This document shows, one piece after another, positions 1-7,462 of a DNA stretch of 10,480 bases. The DNA comes from Larix sibirica. Lineage: Eukaryota > Streptophyta > Pinopsida > Pinales > Pinaceae. The DNA lies in contig NWUY0300015368.1 in the NCBI GenBank assembly GCA_004151065.3, positions 5,315 through 15,794 of the forward strand, written 5' to 3'. The notes beneath the pieces were generated by a model. That model was given only the letters and a program-made list of their open reading frames with translations, was not told the DNA's origin and ran no database searches. The translations under genes were made by a program, and so were the position numbers. Every line of letters begins with the position of its first letter. The first letter of the stretch is position 1.

Positions 1-225
1 AAAAGAGCTCTGAAAAATATCTTTCTCAAGCCTTTATATGAGGAAATTTGTAGAATTGTTGGGTTTTTTCCGGACATCTCTTATCAACATATCTATAGGG
101 AAAGGAATGACAAGGCAAACTTACTTTCTAAGGAGGGTCTACAAGTTGGTGATGGTACCTAGCAAGTATGGGAGGTGTTAAATGACACTATTCGGGAATT
201 TGATCAGGGCCCTCATCCAAGGTAG
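1..225 (+). pseudogene. LINE-1st copy: C-terminal end of ORF2 RNase H domain
   Basis: Frame 1 is read from base 1, so the gene enters the window already open. The translation contains HIYRERNDKANLLSKEG (88-138), which matches the last part of the RNase H domain carried by many plant L1-type LINEs, where a His-Ile-Tyr-Arg-Glu word precedes Asn and a helix with Leu and Ala. In an active element this domain degrades RNA in the RNA:DNA hybrid made during target-primed reverse transcription. There is one in-frame TAG at 160-162, in a place where Trp fits (Asp-Gly-Thr-stop-Gln-Val), so it is probably a TGG to TAG change. The natural stop is TAG at 223-225. The same word, HIYREYN, recurs in the third LINE copy at 3963-3983, but what follows differs, so the two belong to different subfamilies. 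The call as a LINE RNase H tail is firm; the subfamily is unknown. Confidence 0.8.
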
Positions 226-494
226 CATCCTTTGACTATTCTTTGGTTTTTCAGTCCTGCAACTTTTTTGTTTAATGGTGGTTAATCTGCTCTATATTTT
301 GTAACAAGGTTTTGCTTGAAGTACACTACCTCTATGAATAGTGTCATTTTTTTATTGCTCTTTTTTGAGCTTGATTCCAAACTAGAATTCGATGAAGAAA
401 ATGTTAATGTTGTATGGCCTTCTAGCCTAATGTACAATGCGATACAGTTTTTAAGATAATTGGACTACAATATTTTTTCCGTGGAAAAAAATAT
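226..494 (+). mobile_element. 3' UTR and terminal hairpin of the first LINE copy
   Basis: This stretch follows the ORF2 stop directly and has no coding potential. It ends in a hairpin: the arm 470-480 (ATATTTTTTCC) pairs with 483-494 (GGAAAAAAATAT) across a two-base loop, with one extra A. Its length (269 bp) is close to that of the 3' UTR of the third LINE copy (254 bp). The last 80 bp (411-490) align by eye with 810-889, sharing words such as ATGGCCT, ACAATG and GTGGAAAAAAA. I infer that the hairpin marks the 3' end of the element, where LINE RNA would be bound by its reverse transcriptase. Confidence 0.65.
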
Positions 495-809
495 AAAAAG
501 AAAAGGGTCTGAACTATGCCAATAGAGAAAAATCAATAGATGTTCTTCTAGTTCTGCACAATAATAGCATATTTGTCTATGAGTATAGAAAAATACATTT
601 TGTTTTTTGCAGGGGACAAAAGATACATATATATGTCATGCTTATAAAGAGCAATGTTCCCTTTTTTTATAGATATGATATAGACATAAGTTATCTTAGA
701 TATAAATAGATACTAAGTGTTAGTGACAAGTGTATATACTGTCAAAGTTAAACATAAAATATTTTTTTTTGGTGATTTCCTGGGATGCAAAAATGTAAGA
801 ATTTTTATA
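495..809. other. Unassigned AT-rich interval between LINE ends
   Basis: I see no coding frame, RNA gene or clear repeat here. It contains short T-rich runs, the 12-bp palindrome ACATATATATGT (625-636) and several TAGATA-like words near 670-712. Since 810-889 looks like another LINE 3' end, part of this interval could be the 3' UTR of that copy, but I cannot align it with the other two 3' UTRs by eye. Confidence 0.4.
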
Positions 810-889
810 TGTAATGGCCTCATAGGCCCATGAACAATGTGGTTCATTTTAAGTTATAAATTGCGACTTTTTTTTTGTGGAAAAAAAAG
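810..889 (+). mobile_element. Second LINE 3' end (short relic with hairpin)
   Basis: This segment aligns with 411-490: both start TGTA-TGGCCT, share a GCC-rich word, then ACAATG, a T-rich stretch, and GTGG followed by an A-run. It ends in a hairpin in which CTTTTTTTT (867-875) pairs with AAAAAAAAG (881-889) around a short loop ending TGTGG. Since no ORF2 coding precedes it, I read it as a severely 5'-truncated or partly deleted LINE copy. The body of the third LINE begins at its right edge. Confidence 0.55.
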
Positions 890-1342
890 AACAAGAGATC
901 AATACAAAATTCCTTAATGCAAACAATGGGATACTTTCAAATGAAGAAAATGGTTTAATCAGGTCCCTTTCAGCTTGCAAGGAGAAGGTGTTGAGAATTG
1001 AGGAGGTAACATGGAGGTTGAAGAGTAGAGCCATATGGTTCTCCTAGAGTGATAAGAATACCTCGTTTTTTCACAAATTTGCTGAGAGGAGAAGAGTTAT
1101 AAACTCCATTTGGGAGCTTAGGGGTCTAGATCGTAAGGCCATTTCTACGAACAAGGATCTTGAAGCTGCAACTATCTCACATTTTAGATCTTTATTTAGG
1201 GCCTCAAAAGATGTTTCTATATTCAGTCAAAAGAAGGTAATACAAAATTATCCCTGGATTTTTCCGATGGAAGAGAGAAAGAGTATTGGTGATCCAATCA
1301 CTATGGAGGAGATAAAAAGGTGTTATTAGGATTTGGCAAATC
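885..1342 (+). pseudogene. LINE ORF2 fragment: linker between endonuclease and RT
   Basis: Frame 1 gives a charged, helical region followed by TWRLKSRAIWF (1009-1041) and SDKNTSFFHKFAERRR (1048-1095). This is the conserved linker of plant LINE ORF2, usually a Trp-Arg-x-Lys-Ser-Arg word followed by Gly-Asp-x-Asn-Thr-x-Phe-Phe-His. The segment goes on to ISHFRSLF (1171-1194), also typical just before the RT. In-frame stops lie at 1045-1047 and 1327-1329. At about 1330-1342 the reading moves to frame 2, where KSLGLDG (1343-1363) matches the Lys-Ser-Pro-Gly-x-Asp-Gly word that opens the RT. No start codon is expected in this internal fragment. Confidence 0.8.
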
Positions 1343-2451
1343 AAGAGTCTAGGCCTGGATGGTTGTCCTATTGTTTTTTTCCTAAAATTCTTTGATCTGG
1401 TGGGTCCTGATACGCTTGCGGTGGTTGAAGATTCGAGAACTCGGGGTACGATTTCTGGAGCATTAAGTGCCATTTTCCTTGGTTTAATTCCCAAATCCTC
1501 TCAGCCGGTTTCTTTTGAAGATTTAAGACCTATCTCTTGTTTTAACTTGGATTATAAGTTGATATCTAGAATCATAGCTTCTAAAATTAAGGAAAATCTC
1601 TCACATTGTGTCTCCAAGGAACAATTTGGCTTTTTGTCAAAAAGACAGATACTGAATGCTATTGGGGTTGCACAAGAGGGTTTCCACAATATTAAATCTA
1701 AGAAGATGAAATCTCTAGTGCTAAAACTAGATCTCATGAAGGCATATGACAGAGTGGATTGGAATTTCCTCAGATTGGTGTTGTTGCAATTTGGGCTTCC
1801 TTTGGAAGTCACAAACTAGGTTATGGATTGAGTTTCTTTGGCAAATTTCACTGTATTGATAAATGGGCCCCACTTAGATTTTTTCCACAGCTCTAGGGGT
1901 TTGGGACAAGGATACCCTCTATCTCCCCTCTTGTTTTTTTAATGGTGGATGGGTTGAATAATCTAATTGAAAAAGCAAATCTGGAAGGTAGAATTGGGGG
2001 AGTCAAGCTTTCAGACAAAATGAGAATTACACATATTCTCTTTGTAGATGATGTCCTTTTATTTGTCAAGGGATCTTTTATGGAGTGGTCTGCGTTTAAT
2101 GAACTTCTTGAAACATTTTGTGAAGCCACATGAATGTTTATTAGTTCCTCAAAATCCTCCTTGGAAAATAAGATGGATGAATAAGAAAAATATCATATTC
2201 AAGGAATTGACCCCTTTCAAATGCATTCACTAGACAAAGGATGTAGATATTTGGCTTATTATTTAAAGCCTAATTTCTATACAAAAGAGGAATGGATTTG
2301 GATGTTAAAGAAAATTGACAAGAAGCTGGGAAACTGGACTTTCAGGTGGTTTCCTTTGTGTGGCAAGCTCATTCTCACTAAGTCCGTCCTGGAAAATATT
2401 CCTATGTACTGGTTGTCTCTAGCTAAGCTTCCTACATCTATCATGGTGTAA
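1343..2451 (+). pseudogene. LINE ORF2 fragment: reverse transcriptase fingers, palm and thumb
   Basis: This is an RVT_1-type domain. Frame 2 (1343-1940) holds KSLGLDG, then LGLIPKSS (1478-1501) and DLRPISCFNLDYKLISR (1520-1570). Motif A is VLKLDLMKAYDRVDW, with the catalytic Asp codon at 1730-1732. [11 protein letters not shown] follows at about 1895-1927. Stops at 1817-1819 and 1829-1831 fall in a conserved stretch where Trp and Cys would fit. Around the T-run at 1931-1939 the reading moves to frame 1 (1942-2451). There ILFVDDVLLFV carries the Asp-Asp pair of motif C at 2047-2052, so both catalytic motifs survive in the DNA, but in different frames. Further stops are at 2131-2133 and 2182-2184. 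The thumb region includes CRYLAYYLKPN and KLILTKSVLENIP, close to the usual plant LINE words. The last in-frame stop is at 2449-2451. Confidence 0.9.
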
Positions 2452-3032
2452 AATTAGACAAAAGTACTTTTCCTTCCTTTTGACTGGAAATAAGAGGAAG
2501 CAATCCTTCCATATGGTTAGATCAAAAAAGATGGCCTCCCCAAATGTAGTGGGAGGTTGGGGTTTGAAGAATATATATAAGTTTGGGTAGACTCTACCTG
2601 CAAAGAGTCTACGGAGATGTCTCTTATCAGGTGGCTTATGGGGGGAAGTGATAAGGGACGAATATATAAAGAGCCCGAATTTAGTGGCATGGTGCAGAGC
2701 TGGAGGCCCTCTAGGTAAAAATGTCTCAAACATATGGAGGAACTTGCATATTCTTTTCCAACTGTAGGGGAGTGGTTGGATTGGAGAGTGGGAAATGGTA
2801 ATAATGTGCTATGTGGTCTGAATCCAATTTTGGGTGGGGCAGACTTCTATAAGCTCTCCCCCCTGTAAATTCTCTGAAGGTCACTGGCATATATTTCCCA
2901 AGTCAATCCTGTAGGTTTGATGGTAATGCTATATCCTTACATTAATGGATTCAATCTTCTGAGCTGGGCCTACAGTGGGTACTTTATGATGGATTCTTTC
3001 GATACATTAAAGGACTGCAAAGGTGTGGCATT
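2452..3032 (+). pseudogene. LINE ORF2 fragment: connection region between RT and zf-RVT
   Basis: Frame 2 (about 2468-2754) reads a region with NVVGGWGLKNIYKFG, the Gly-Gly-x-Gly-Leu-x-Asn word that follows the RT in plant LINEs. It then passes an in-frame TAG (2588-2590) to NIWRNLHILF. At about 2755 the reading moves to frame 1 (FPTVGEWLDWRVGNGNNVL), the usual Trp-x-x-Gly-Asn-Gly word. By about 2873 it is in frame 3, where it continues into the zinc-finger region with one stop at 2943-2945. No single frame is open for long, but order and spacing fit an L1 ORF2. Confidence 0.75.
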
Positions 3033-3649
3033 TTGCTGGCTATTTTAGAGGATTCTTTGATATGGACTTGGGATACTGCAAAAGGTATTGTCTCAACTAA
3101 ATTGGAATATGATTCCCTTTTTCAAAATCAGGAACAGATTAGTGACAAGTGGTGGCATCAATGTTTATGGAAGTGGGACTGCCCTCTTAAGATTAAATTG
3201 CTCTCCTGGCTAGCATTGGAAAACAAAGTTCTCACTTGTGATAATTTTTTGAAAAGAGGAGGAACAAGACCAAATGTGTGCCTCATGCACCTTAAGAATG
3301 TTGAGACCATTGATCATTTATTTGTATTGTGTGCCTTCACCAAATTTGTCTGGGCAGAGACAAGACTTATACTAAAGATCACTGGGAATTGGCACTCAGA
3401 TTCGTTGATTACAAGTTTAATCTCTTGGAGGGTTTTTGTCCCTCTACATAATTCCCTGCCTTGTTTTGTTTGTTGGATTATATGGACTCACATGAATAAG
3501 TTAATCTTTGAAAATGTTGCTCCTAATATAAACAAGGTAGTTTTATCTACTGTTGGATGCTATAAGGAGTGGGTTGAACCTTCCAGGGTGGAAAAGGAAA
3601 GAATTTTACATGCTCTTGTTTTCTCAGAAGCTAAACTCCTATTGGATAT
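3033..3649 (+). pseudogene. LINE ORF2 fragment: zf-RVT zinc-finger domain
   Basis: Frame 3 is open for over 200 codons, the longest clean stretch of this LINE. It reads KWWHQCLWKWDCPLKIKLLS, then ENKVLTCDNFLKRGG, CLMH and ETIDHLFVLC: the zf-RVT pattern found between RT and RNase H in plant LINEs. In the family the metal-binding set is usually Cys-x2-Cys ... His-x4-Cys. Here the first Cys is at 3279-3281, the second position is His (CAC, 3288-3290), and the His and last Cys are at 3315-3317 and 3330-3332. A C/H swap can still bind metal, but in a decayed copy it may just be mutation. The frame stays open to a TGA at 3705-3707, yet from 3650 the RNase H signal lies in frame 2, so the last codons of the frame 3 reading are out of register. 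An upstream frame 3 extension from about 2873 belongs to the same protein. Confidence 0.85.
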
Positions 3650-4097
3650 TTTGATGGTGCCTCCTAAGAGAATCAGGAGAAGGGAGGAGATGGGATCATT
3701 TTGGTGATGCCAGAAGAAGGTATTTTCTACAGGATATGGATGGGGTGTGGGCCCAACGCAAATACAAGGGAATAATTGTTGGCATTATGGGATCTCCTAT
3801 ACGCTGCTCATAATAAACACATATCTTCTTTACAAGTTGCAGGAAGCTCAAATATCATTATTGATCGGGCACAAAACTTATCCAAATTGTAGGTGTCTTA
3901 CTTGGATTGGTGACATCTTAGGATCAAAGCTCTTTGGAAGACTTTGATGAGATTCTTATAGGCACATATATAGGGAATATAACATGGAGGTTGAATTTCT
4001 GTAGAAGATGGCTCTGTCCTATCCAAAGGGAATAATTCACATTGAGGAAAATGTTCAGGGTTGTGTGGCCGATGTCTCTACTTTGCGGCTCTTTTGA
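3650..4097 (+). pseudogene. LINE ORF2 fragment: RNase H domain, decayed
   Basis: Frame 2 gives Phe-Asp-Gly-Ala-Ser (3650-3664), the classic opening of the plant LINE RNase H with the first catalytic Asp at 3653-3655. It then reads to ANTRE, with the Glu at 3770-3772 followed at once by TAA, and to SSNIIIDRAQNLSKL. The third acidic residue, normally Asp in a Gly-Asp-Ser word, is Ser here (3845-3847). After one or two small frameshifts near 3940-3962, frame 3 reads HIYREYNMEVEFL and then PKGIIHIEENVQGCVADVS to a TGA at 4095-4097. In the family an Asp is usual where this copy has Glu after Val. Stops at 3665, 3773 and elsewhere, with loss of one acidic residue, make the enzyme certainly inactive. 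Confidence 0.8.
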
Positions 4098-4351
4098 GGT
4101 TTAATTTATGTTGTTATGTATTTTTGGAGACATGTTGTATATCATTTTTCTGATGCTAAACATGTTACTTTTACAGGTTATGTAGGATAAAACTTTGGAC
4201 TCTTTTATTATGTTTTAGTAGAGATCGGTTTCCTTTTGATGAAACTGGGCTAATAGTCTTTTGAAATAGTTTTTTATGGAACTATGGCTGATGTATAAAG
4301 ACTTTGATTCAATATGAATACCAAGTATCGTTTTTTTCCAGTGTGAAAAAA
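4098..4351 (+). mobile_element. 3' UTR and terminal hairpin of the third LINE copy
   Basis: This is non-coding sequence after the ORF2 stop. It includes CTGATGTATAAAGAC (4287-4301), comparable with CCTAATGTACAATGC in the first LINE copy. It ends in TTTTTTTC, a loop of CAGTGT, and GAAAAAA (4331-4351), the same hairpin plan as at 470-494 and 867-889. I take 4351 as the approximate right edge of the element. No clear poly(A) tail follows. Confidence 0.6.
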
Positions 4352-4554
4352 GTGTTGTTATGAAGATACATATTTTTTTTTTTTTGAAGTTTAAATAGTT
4401 ATATAGAATAACTAAGTTTATATTTTATAAGATAATTTTCAAAAAATAAAATAAAAAATTATGTAATTAAAGTTATTAGTGTAATAGTAAGTTTGATATT
4501 ATGGATTTGATTTATTCTATTAGATATGGTCTCTTTGTACAAGATCTAAGGGTT
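4352..4554. other. AT-rich flank between LINE and LTR element
   Basis: There is no coding potential. It contains a run of 13 T (4373-4385), a small inverted repeat TAGTTAT/ATAACTA (4396-4402 and 4408-4414), and an A-rich stretch near 4440-4460. It ends against the inferred left edge of the LTR at 4555. The T-run could be the reverse complement of a retroposon poly(A) tail, but nothing next to it supports a minus-strand element. Confidence 0.5.
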
Positions 4555-4714
4555 TGTTGTAGCGCGTTTTGGACTTGTCTTGGAAGTCACGCACTCGAGA
4601 TGGACTATGGGACAACTCAACAATTGGACCAAAACCATGTAGAAGGAGAAATTTAGTTAGAAGTTAGTTAGGTGTTTTGTCCACTTTGTAACGGACTTAG
4701 CCCATGTAGTGATG

Positions 4715-4722
4715 TATAAATA
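4715..4722 (+). promoter_or_regulatory. Candidate TATA box of the LTR promoter
   Basis: TATAAATA lies 160 bp inside the inferred LTR, with G+C-richer sequence before it. Plant LTR retrotransposons often carry such a box in U3, with transcription starting about 25-35 bp downstream, which would put the R region near 4745. The start site is inference. Confidence 0.5.
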
Positions 4723-4900
4723 TGTAAGGGTTTTAAGGGTTAAGATAACTTTTGCTGAAATTGTGTTACTTATGCTAGAGAAGTATTACTCATGTTGGAT
4801 GGTCACGAGTCGATGATTTTCCATGTAATCCTAGGAAGTTGAAGTTTGTAACAGAGAATGGTTGCACACTGCGCAAGTTATGTAATACTATTCCATTGAT

Positions 4901-4911
4901 AATAATAATAA
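4901..4911 (+). promoter_or_regulatory. Possible polyadenylation signal in the LTR
   Basis: AATAATAATAA resembles the loose AATAAA-type near-upstream element of plant genes. It lies about 180 bp after the TATA box, where an R region could end. It is weak evidence, because similar tracts are common in AT-rich DNA. Confidence 0.3.
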
Positions 4912-5268
4912 GTACCTCTATTTGCAGTATGTTACACTTGTATTGTATGTGATGAATGCTTGTGGTTGATGCACACATGAATGCTATGTTATGTTGCTAT
5001 CGTGAATGTGTTATATATTCCCATGACTAAGTCATATTATATTGCATAGTAAATGAATGAATGGTAGATATGTTAGTTGAATGAATGATAGAGCTGTTAG
5101 ATGAATGTTCACAACATTTCAGTTCTACAGAATCTTGGTTCTTGCTGTTCCCTTAGATACCTTAGGTGAGACTTCGCTTGCTTGTAGGTGATGCTGAAAG
5201 GCCCGGCGTCTTGGGTTTTTGTTGGTGAGATTTATGATGAACCCTGGGTTTTCCTGCGCACCAACAAA

Positions 5269-5287
5269 TGGTTTCGTTACCAGGACC
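5269..5287 (+). promoter_or_regulatory. Decayed primer-binding site, tRNA-Asp type
   Basis: TGGTTTCGTTACCAGGACC begins two bases after the inferred LTR end. The complement of a plant tRNA-Asp 3' end is TGGCGCCGTTGCCGGGGA, and the observed bases match it at 11 of 18 positions by eye, five of the mismatches being transitions. Primer sites of this type are known from plant Ty3/gypsy elements of the Athila/Tat group. The match is only moderate, so another tRNA could be the primer. Confidence 0.45.
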
Positions 5288-5322
5288 GGGATCTGTGCCT
5301 GAAGGGACGTAATATTTGACTG

Positions 5323-5862
5323 ATGGTTTTGTGGAGACCAATGAAGGAAGAAATAGAAGATTGGATAAAAGAAAAGGATTACGAGTTCGCCAAGGAACAT
5401 AATAAGAACCCCCAGATCAACAAAGAGCACTGTTTGCAGAAATATTTCTACAAATATGTGTACGAAGTCTTCTTCTATGAGTTTCCCACACTTTTGGCAG
5501 AGTGGTTGCTAAGGTTAGTTGAATTGAACCAGAGATATAGTGGTGATGGTTTGAGTAACTAAACCCATGAACATATCTATCTAGTTAACAATGCAAGTAA
5601 TCCTATATCACGCACAATAGACTATTGAATTGACAGTATTTTGAAGGGGTACGTCATAGAGTTTGTCATAGACTACACTCAATATTACATCGTAGTAGAG
5701 AGGGAGTTCTTTAAGGGTCCTCGCAGAAGGTACATGAAGTCGTTATATACTTGAATTAAGATGCTATTATGTGACAAGGGAACGATGATATTGGAATTGG
5801 ATCATCCTAGATGTCAAGCACTTATGCGCAAAGTAGGGAACTGGGGGCTGACCAGAGAATGA
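5323..5862 (+). pseudogene. Gag N-terminal region, part 1 (unrecognised)
   Basis: Frame 1 opens with ATG at 5323, 36 bp after the primer site, and is clean for 79 codons to TAA at 5560-5562. The same frame then stays protein-like through further TGA stops near 5626 and 5752 to TGA at 5860-5862. It is charged and aromatic: EEIEDWIKEKDYEFAKEHN, a Tyr/Phe-rich stretch (KYFYKYVYEVFFYEF), then VIEFVIDYTQYYIVVE and FFKGPRRRYM. By position, upstream of capsid, it is where a matrix-like Gag segment or a leader protein would lie. I do not recognise a domain, and the function is unknown. Confidence 0.5.
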
Positions 5863-5903
5863 TCTGAATGAAGGAAGGTGGGAATGAATGAAGAAAGGAT
5901 GAG

Positions 5904-6275
5904 TTGAGGATGCTGAGCAGAGAAGAAGAGGTGACATTAGAAGAGATGGGATTACTGCACGGAGGGAAAATATTTCAGAAAGACAATAGGAAGAGGACTA
6001 CAGGTGAGGTAGAGAAGCAGCGCAATGAGTGCCAAGAAATATATTTCTGTGCAGGAACCCATATCGAAGGATTGTCACACCTAGAGAAAGAGGAAGGCAT
6101 AAAACTCAATCCGTCAGAAGAAAGTAGTCATGTTCAGATCGGGATCTACATCGAACCCACGACCCTGCACGCGTCCCCAACACATGAGGTAAGAAGTCTG
6201 AATTTGTTATTTCTAGTTAGTAACAATAGAAATAGTAATCAAAGTAGTAGAGGTAAGTCGACTGGTTAGACATAG
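5904..6275 (+). pseudogene. Gag N-terminal region, part 2 (charged, low complexity)
   Basis: Frame 3 is open from an ATG at 5904 to TAG at 6267-6269, with a second TAG at 6273-6275, and the capsid domain follows in the same frame. It is rich in Glu, Lys and Arg in the first half (EEEVTLEEMGLLHGGKIFQK) and in Asn and Ser near the end (VSNNRNSNQSSRGKSTG), like a flexible linker before capsid. It lies in a different frame from part 1, so an indel separates them near 5863-5903. No family is recognised. Confidence 0.5.
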
Positions 6276-6755
6276 TCTCCAACACCTAGTAATGGTACTG
6301 CAAAAAATACGATGTTAGGGATAGAACCTACCTTGAGGATGCCTGTCTTATATGGGGTGAGGACAGACGATCCAGATCAACACTTGTTTTTGTGTGAAGC
6401 AATATGGCAGGAAAATAAATTCCAAGATGACGTTGTGAAATTGGCAAAGTTGGTAACCACTTTCATGGATCGTGCAATGACATGGTATATGAAGTATCGG
6501 GTCACTGTACCAAACATAAATTTGGGTGGTGTCAAGGATGCATTAATAAAGGAATTTAAGAAGCCAAATGTTGAGTCACAATATATTACTAAGTTAAAGG
6601 ATATTAGAAAGTTGTCAAATGAGATGGTCTGGGAATTTGACCAAAGATTCAAAGCATTGATGGATAAGGTGACATTCCAAATTCCTACACAGCAACATAA
6701 AGAATGGTTCATTGTGGGGTTGTTGCCACATATACACGCCCCCATGACGCATTAG
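6276..6755 (+). pseudogene. Gag capsid domain (Retrotrans_gag type)
   Basis: Frame 3 is open for 160 codons to TAG at 6753-6755. It reads TDDPDQHLFLCEAIW, then LVTTFMDRAMTWYMKYR, ALIKEFKKPNVESQYITKL, VWEFDQRFKALMDKVTFQI and HKEWFIVGLLPHIHAPM. This is the standard helical order of the plant gypsy Gag capsid (PF03732-like), in which an Ala-x-x-Trp-Tyr word is followed by a Trp/Leu-x-x-x-Phe helix and an Arg-Phe-x-x-Leu helix. In life this protein would assemble the virus-like particle holding the element's RNA. The frame carries on past the stop with LELAMKLEASPVGES, so this is an internal nonsense mutation and not the true Gag end. It is the best-preserved domain of the element. Confidence 0.9.
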
Positions 6756-7430
6756 AATATCATAATGCCGGTAAATGTATTAGAACTAGCTATGAAGTTG
6801 GAAGCATCTCCAGTAGGAGAGAGCAACGAGGGGATGGCTCAGGTCTAGACACAACTTGCTACATTGATGAACCAGTTGTAGGAAATTTCCAAGGGGAAAG
6901 AGAAGCGTGAAGAGGTATGGTGCACCACCTGTAGGACGGAGGGCCACCATAAGAATGAGTGCCCAAAATAAAGATAATATTTGGAAACGGGAGCTCCAAA
7001 TCCCTTTCCTACAACATGAGGCGTATGGTGTGAGATATGTAGAGGAAATCATTCTCCCCATGTTTTTCCCACACCACAAAAGTATGTAAGTACCCCAAGA
7101 ATTTTGTTTTGCAACTTTTGCAAGTATGTCGGTCATGATAAGAAGGATTGCCACATGCTAGAACTTAAGAGAGAGCGCACATCATACATGTATGGAGTGC
7201 AATGTGAGGTTGTACAAGAAGGAGAAGTACAACTAAACAATACCCCGAGCGATTAAAACCAAGGAGGTTGTGGAGGATTCAAAGGCCGAGGTAGAGGAGG
7301 ATTTGGAAGAGGTAGGGGACCAATCATTTGTTATAATTGTTGGAAAATGGGACATTTTGCGAGAGACAACCAAAATCCGTGTACAACATGTACTTACTGC
7401 AAACAATTTGATCATGCAACAAAATATTGA
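6756..7430 (+). pseudogene. Gag nucleocapsid region with five CCHC zinc knuckles
   Basis: Frame 3 continues from capsid through stops at 6846, 6879, 6969, 6975, 7017, 7254 and 7428. Five knuckles of Cys-x2-Cys-x4-His-x4-Cys type can be placed. K1 at 6921-6962 (CTTCRTEGHHKNEC) is intact. K2 at 7029-7067 (CEICRGNHSPHVF) has lost one codon and its last Cys. K3 at 7110-7151 (CNFCKYVGHDKKDC) is intact. K4 at 7329-7370 (CYNCWKMGHFARDN) has Asn for the last Cys. K5 at 7389-7430 (CTYCKQFDHATKY-stop) has a TGA exactly at the last Cys. An Arg-Gly-rich stretch (GGFKGRGRGGFGRGRGP) sits between K3 and K4. Such modules bind the genomic RNA. Confidence 0.8.
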
Positions 7431-7462
7431 TCATTATTGGTCGCAAAATGGAAATAGAGGAG

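Larger units (their letters stand above)
885..4351 (+). mobile_element. Third LINE copy: 5'-truncated plant L1-type element
   Basis: About 3.47 kb of one LINE, in the usual plant L1 order: pre-RT linker, reverse transcriptase, thumb and connection, zf-RVT zinc finger, RNase H, 3' UTR, terminal hairpin. ORF1 and the AP-like endonuclease that normally begins ORF2 are absent. Such 5' truncation is typical of incomplete target-primed reverse transcription. The left edge is where frame 1 coding (Lys-Glu-Gln-Glu-Ile) starts just after the A-run of the second LINE relic. The reading passes through frames 1, 2, 1, 2, 1, 3, 2 and 3 with many stops, so the copy is old and dead. I could not find a target-site duplication. 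Confidence 0.85.
4555..5266 (+). repeat. 5' LTR of the gypsy element (712 bp)
   Basis: The left edge TGTTG (4555-4559) and the right edge CAACA (5262-5266) form a 5-bp inverted terminal repeat with the canonical TG...CA ends. The right edge lies two bases before a primer-binding-site-like TGG. Inside are a TATA box (4715-4722) and an AATAATAATAA tract (4901-4911) that could serve in polyadenylation. The 3' LTR is outside the window, so the edges are inferred from these signals and not from an LTR pair. Confidence 0.6.

Noticed and set aside
625-636. ACATATATATGT palindrome as a regulatory site
   Set aside because: It is a short AT palindrome in AT-rich DNA with no associated gene or promoter.
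849-1034. Minus-strand open frames across the LINE (also 1204-1494, 1552-1812, 1893-2129, 2419-2733)
   Set aside because: They overlap plus-strand LINE ORF2 sequence with recognisable RT words and have no family features themselves. They are antisense shadows.
2048-2233. A separate small plus-strand ORF overlapping the RT
   Set aside because: The Asp-Asp motif C and the following RT text lie in frame 1 (1942-2451). The frame 2 reading mostly repeats out of register, though a few codons near 2160-2216 may be in register through small indels. It is not a gene.
3747-3947. Independent 66-codon ORF after the zf-RVT part
   Set aside because: The RNase H signal (from Phe-Asp-Gly-Ala-Ser to the Asn-Ile-Ile-Ile-Asp word) runs through the same bases in frame 2, so this frame is a shadow.
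4396-4414. Inverted repeat TAGTTAT/ATAACTA as a terminator or MITE end
   Set aside because: Seven-base arms of only A/T-rich sequence are expected by chance in this flank, and there is no matching partner or target duplication.
5125-5430. Minus-strand ORF across the LTR right end and gag start
   Set aside because: It crosses the LTR edge and primer site, and the plus-strand signals explain the region.
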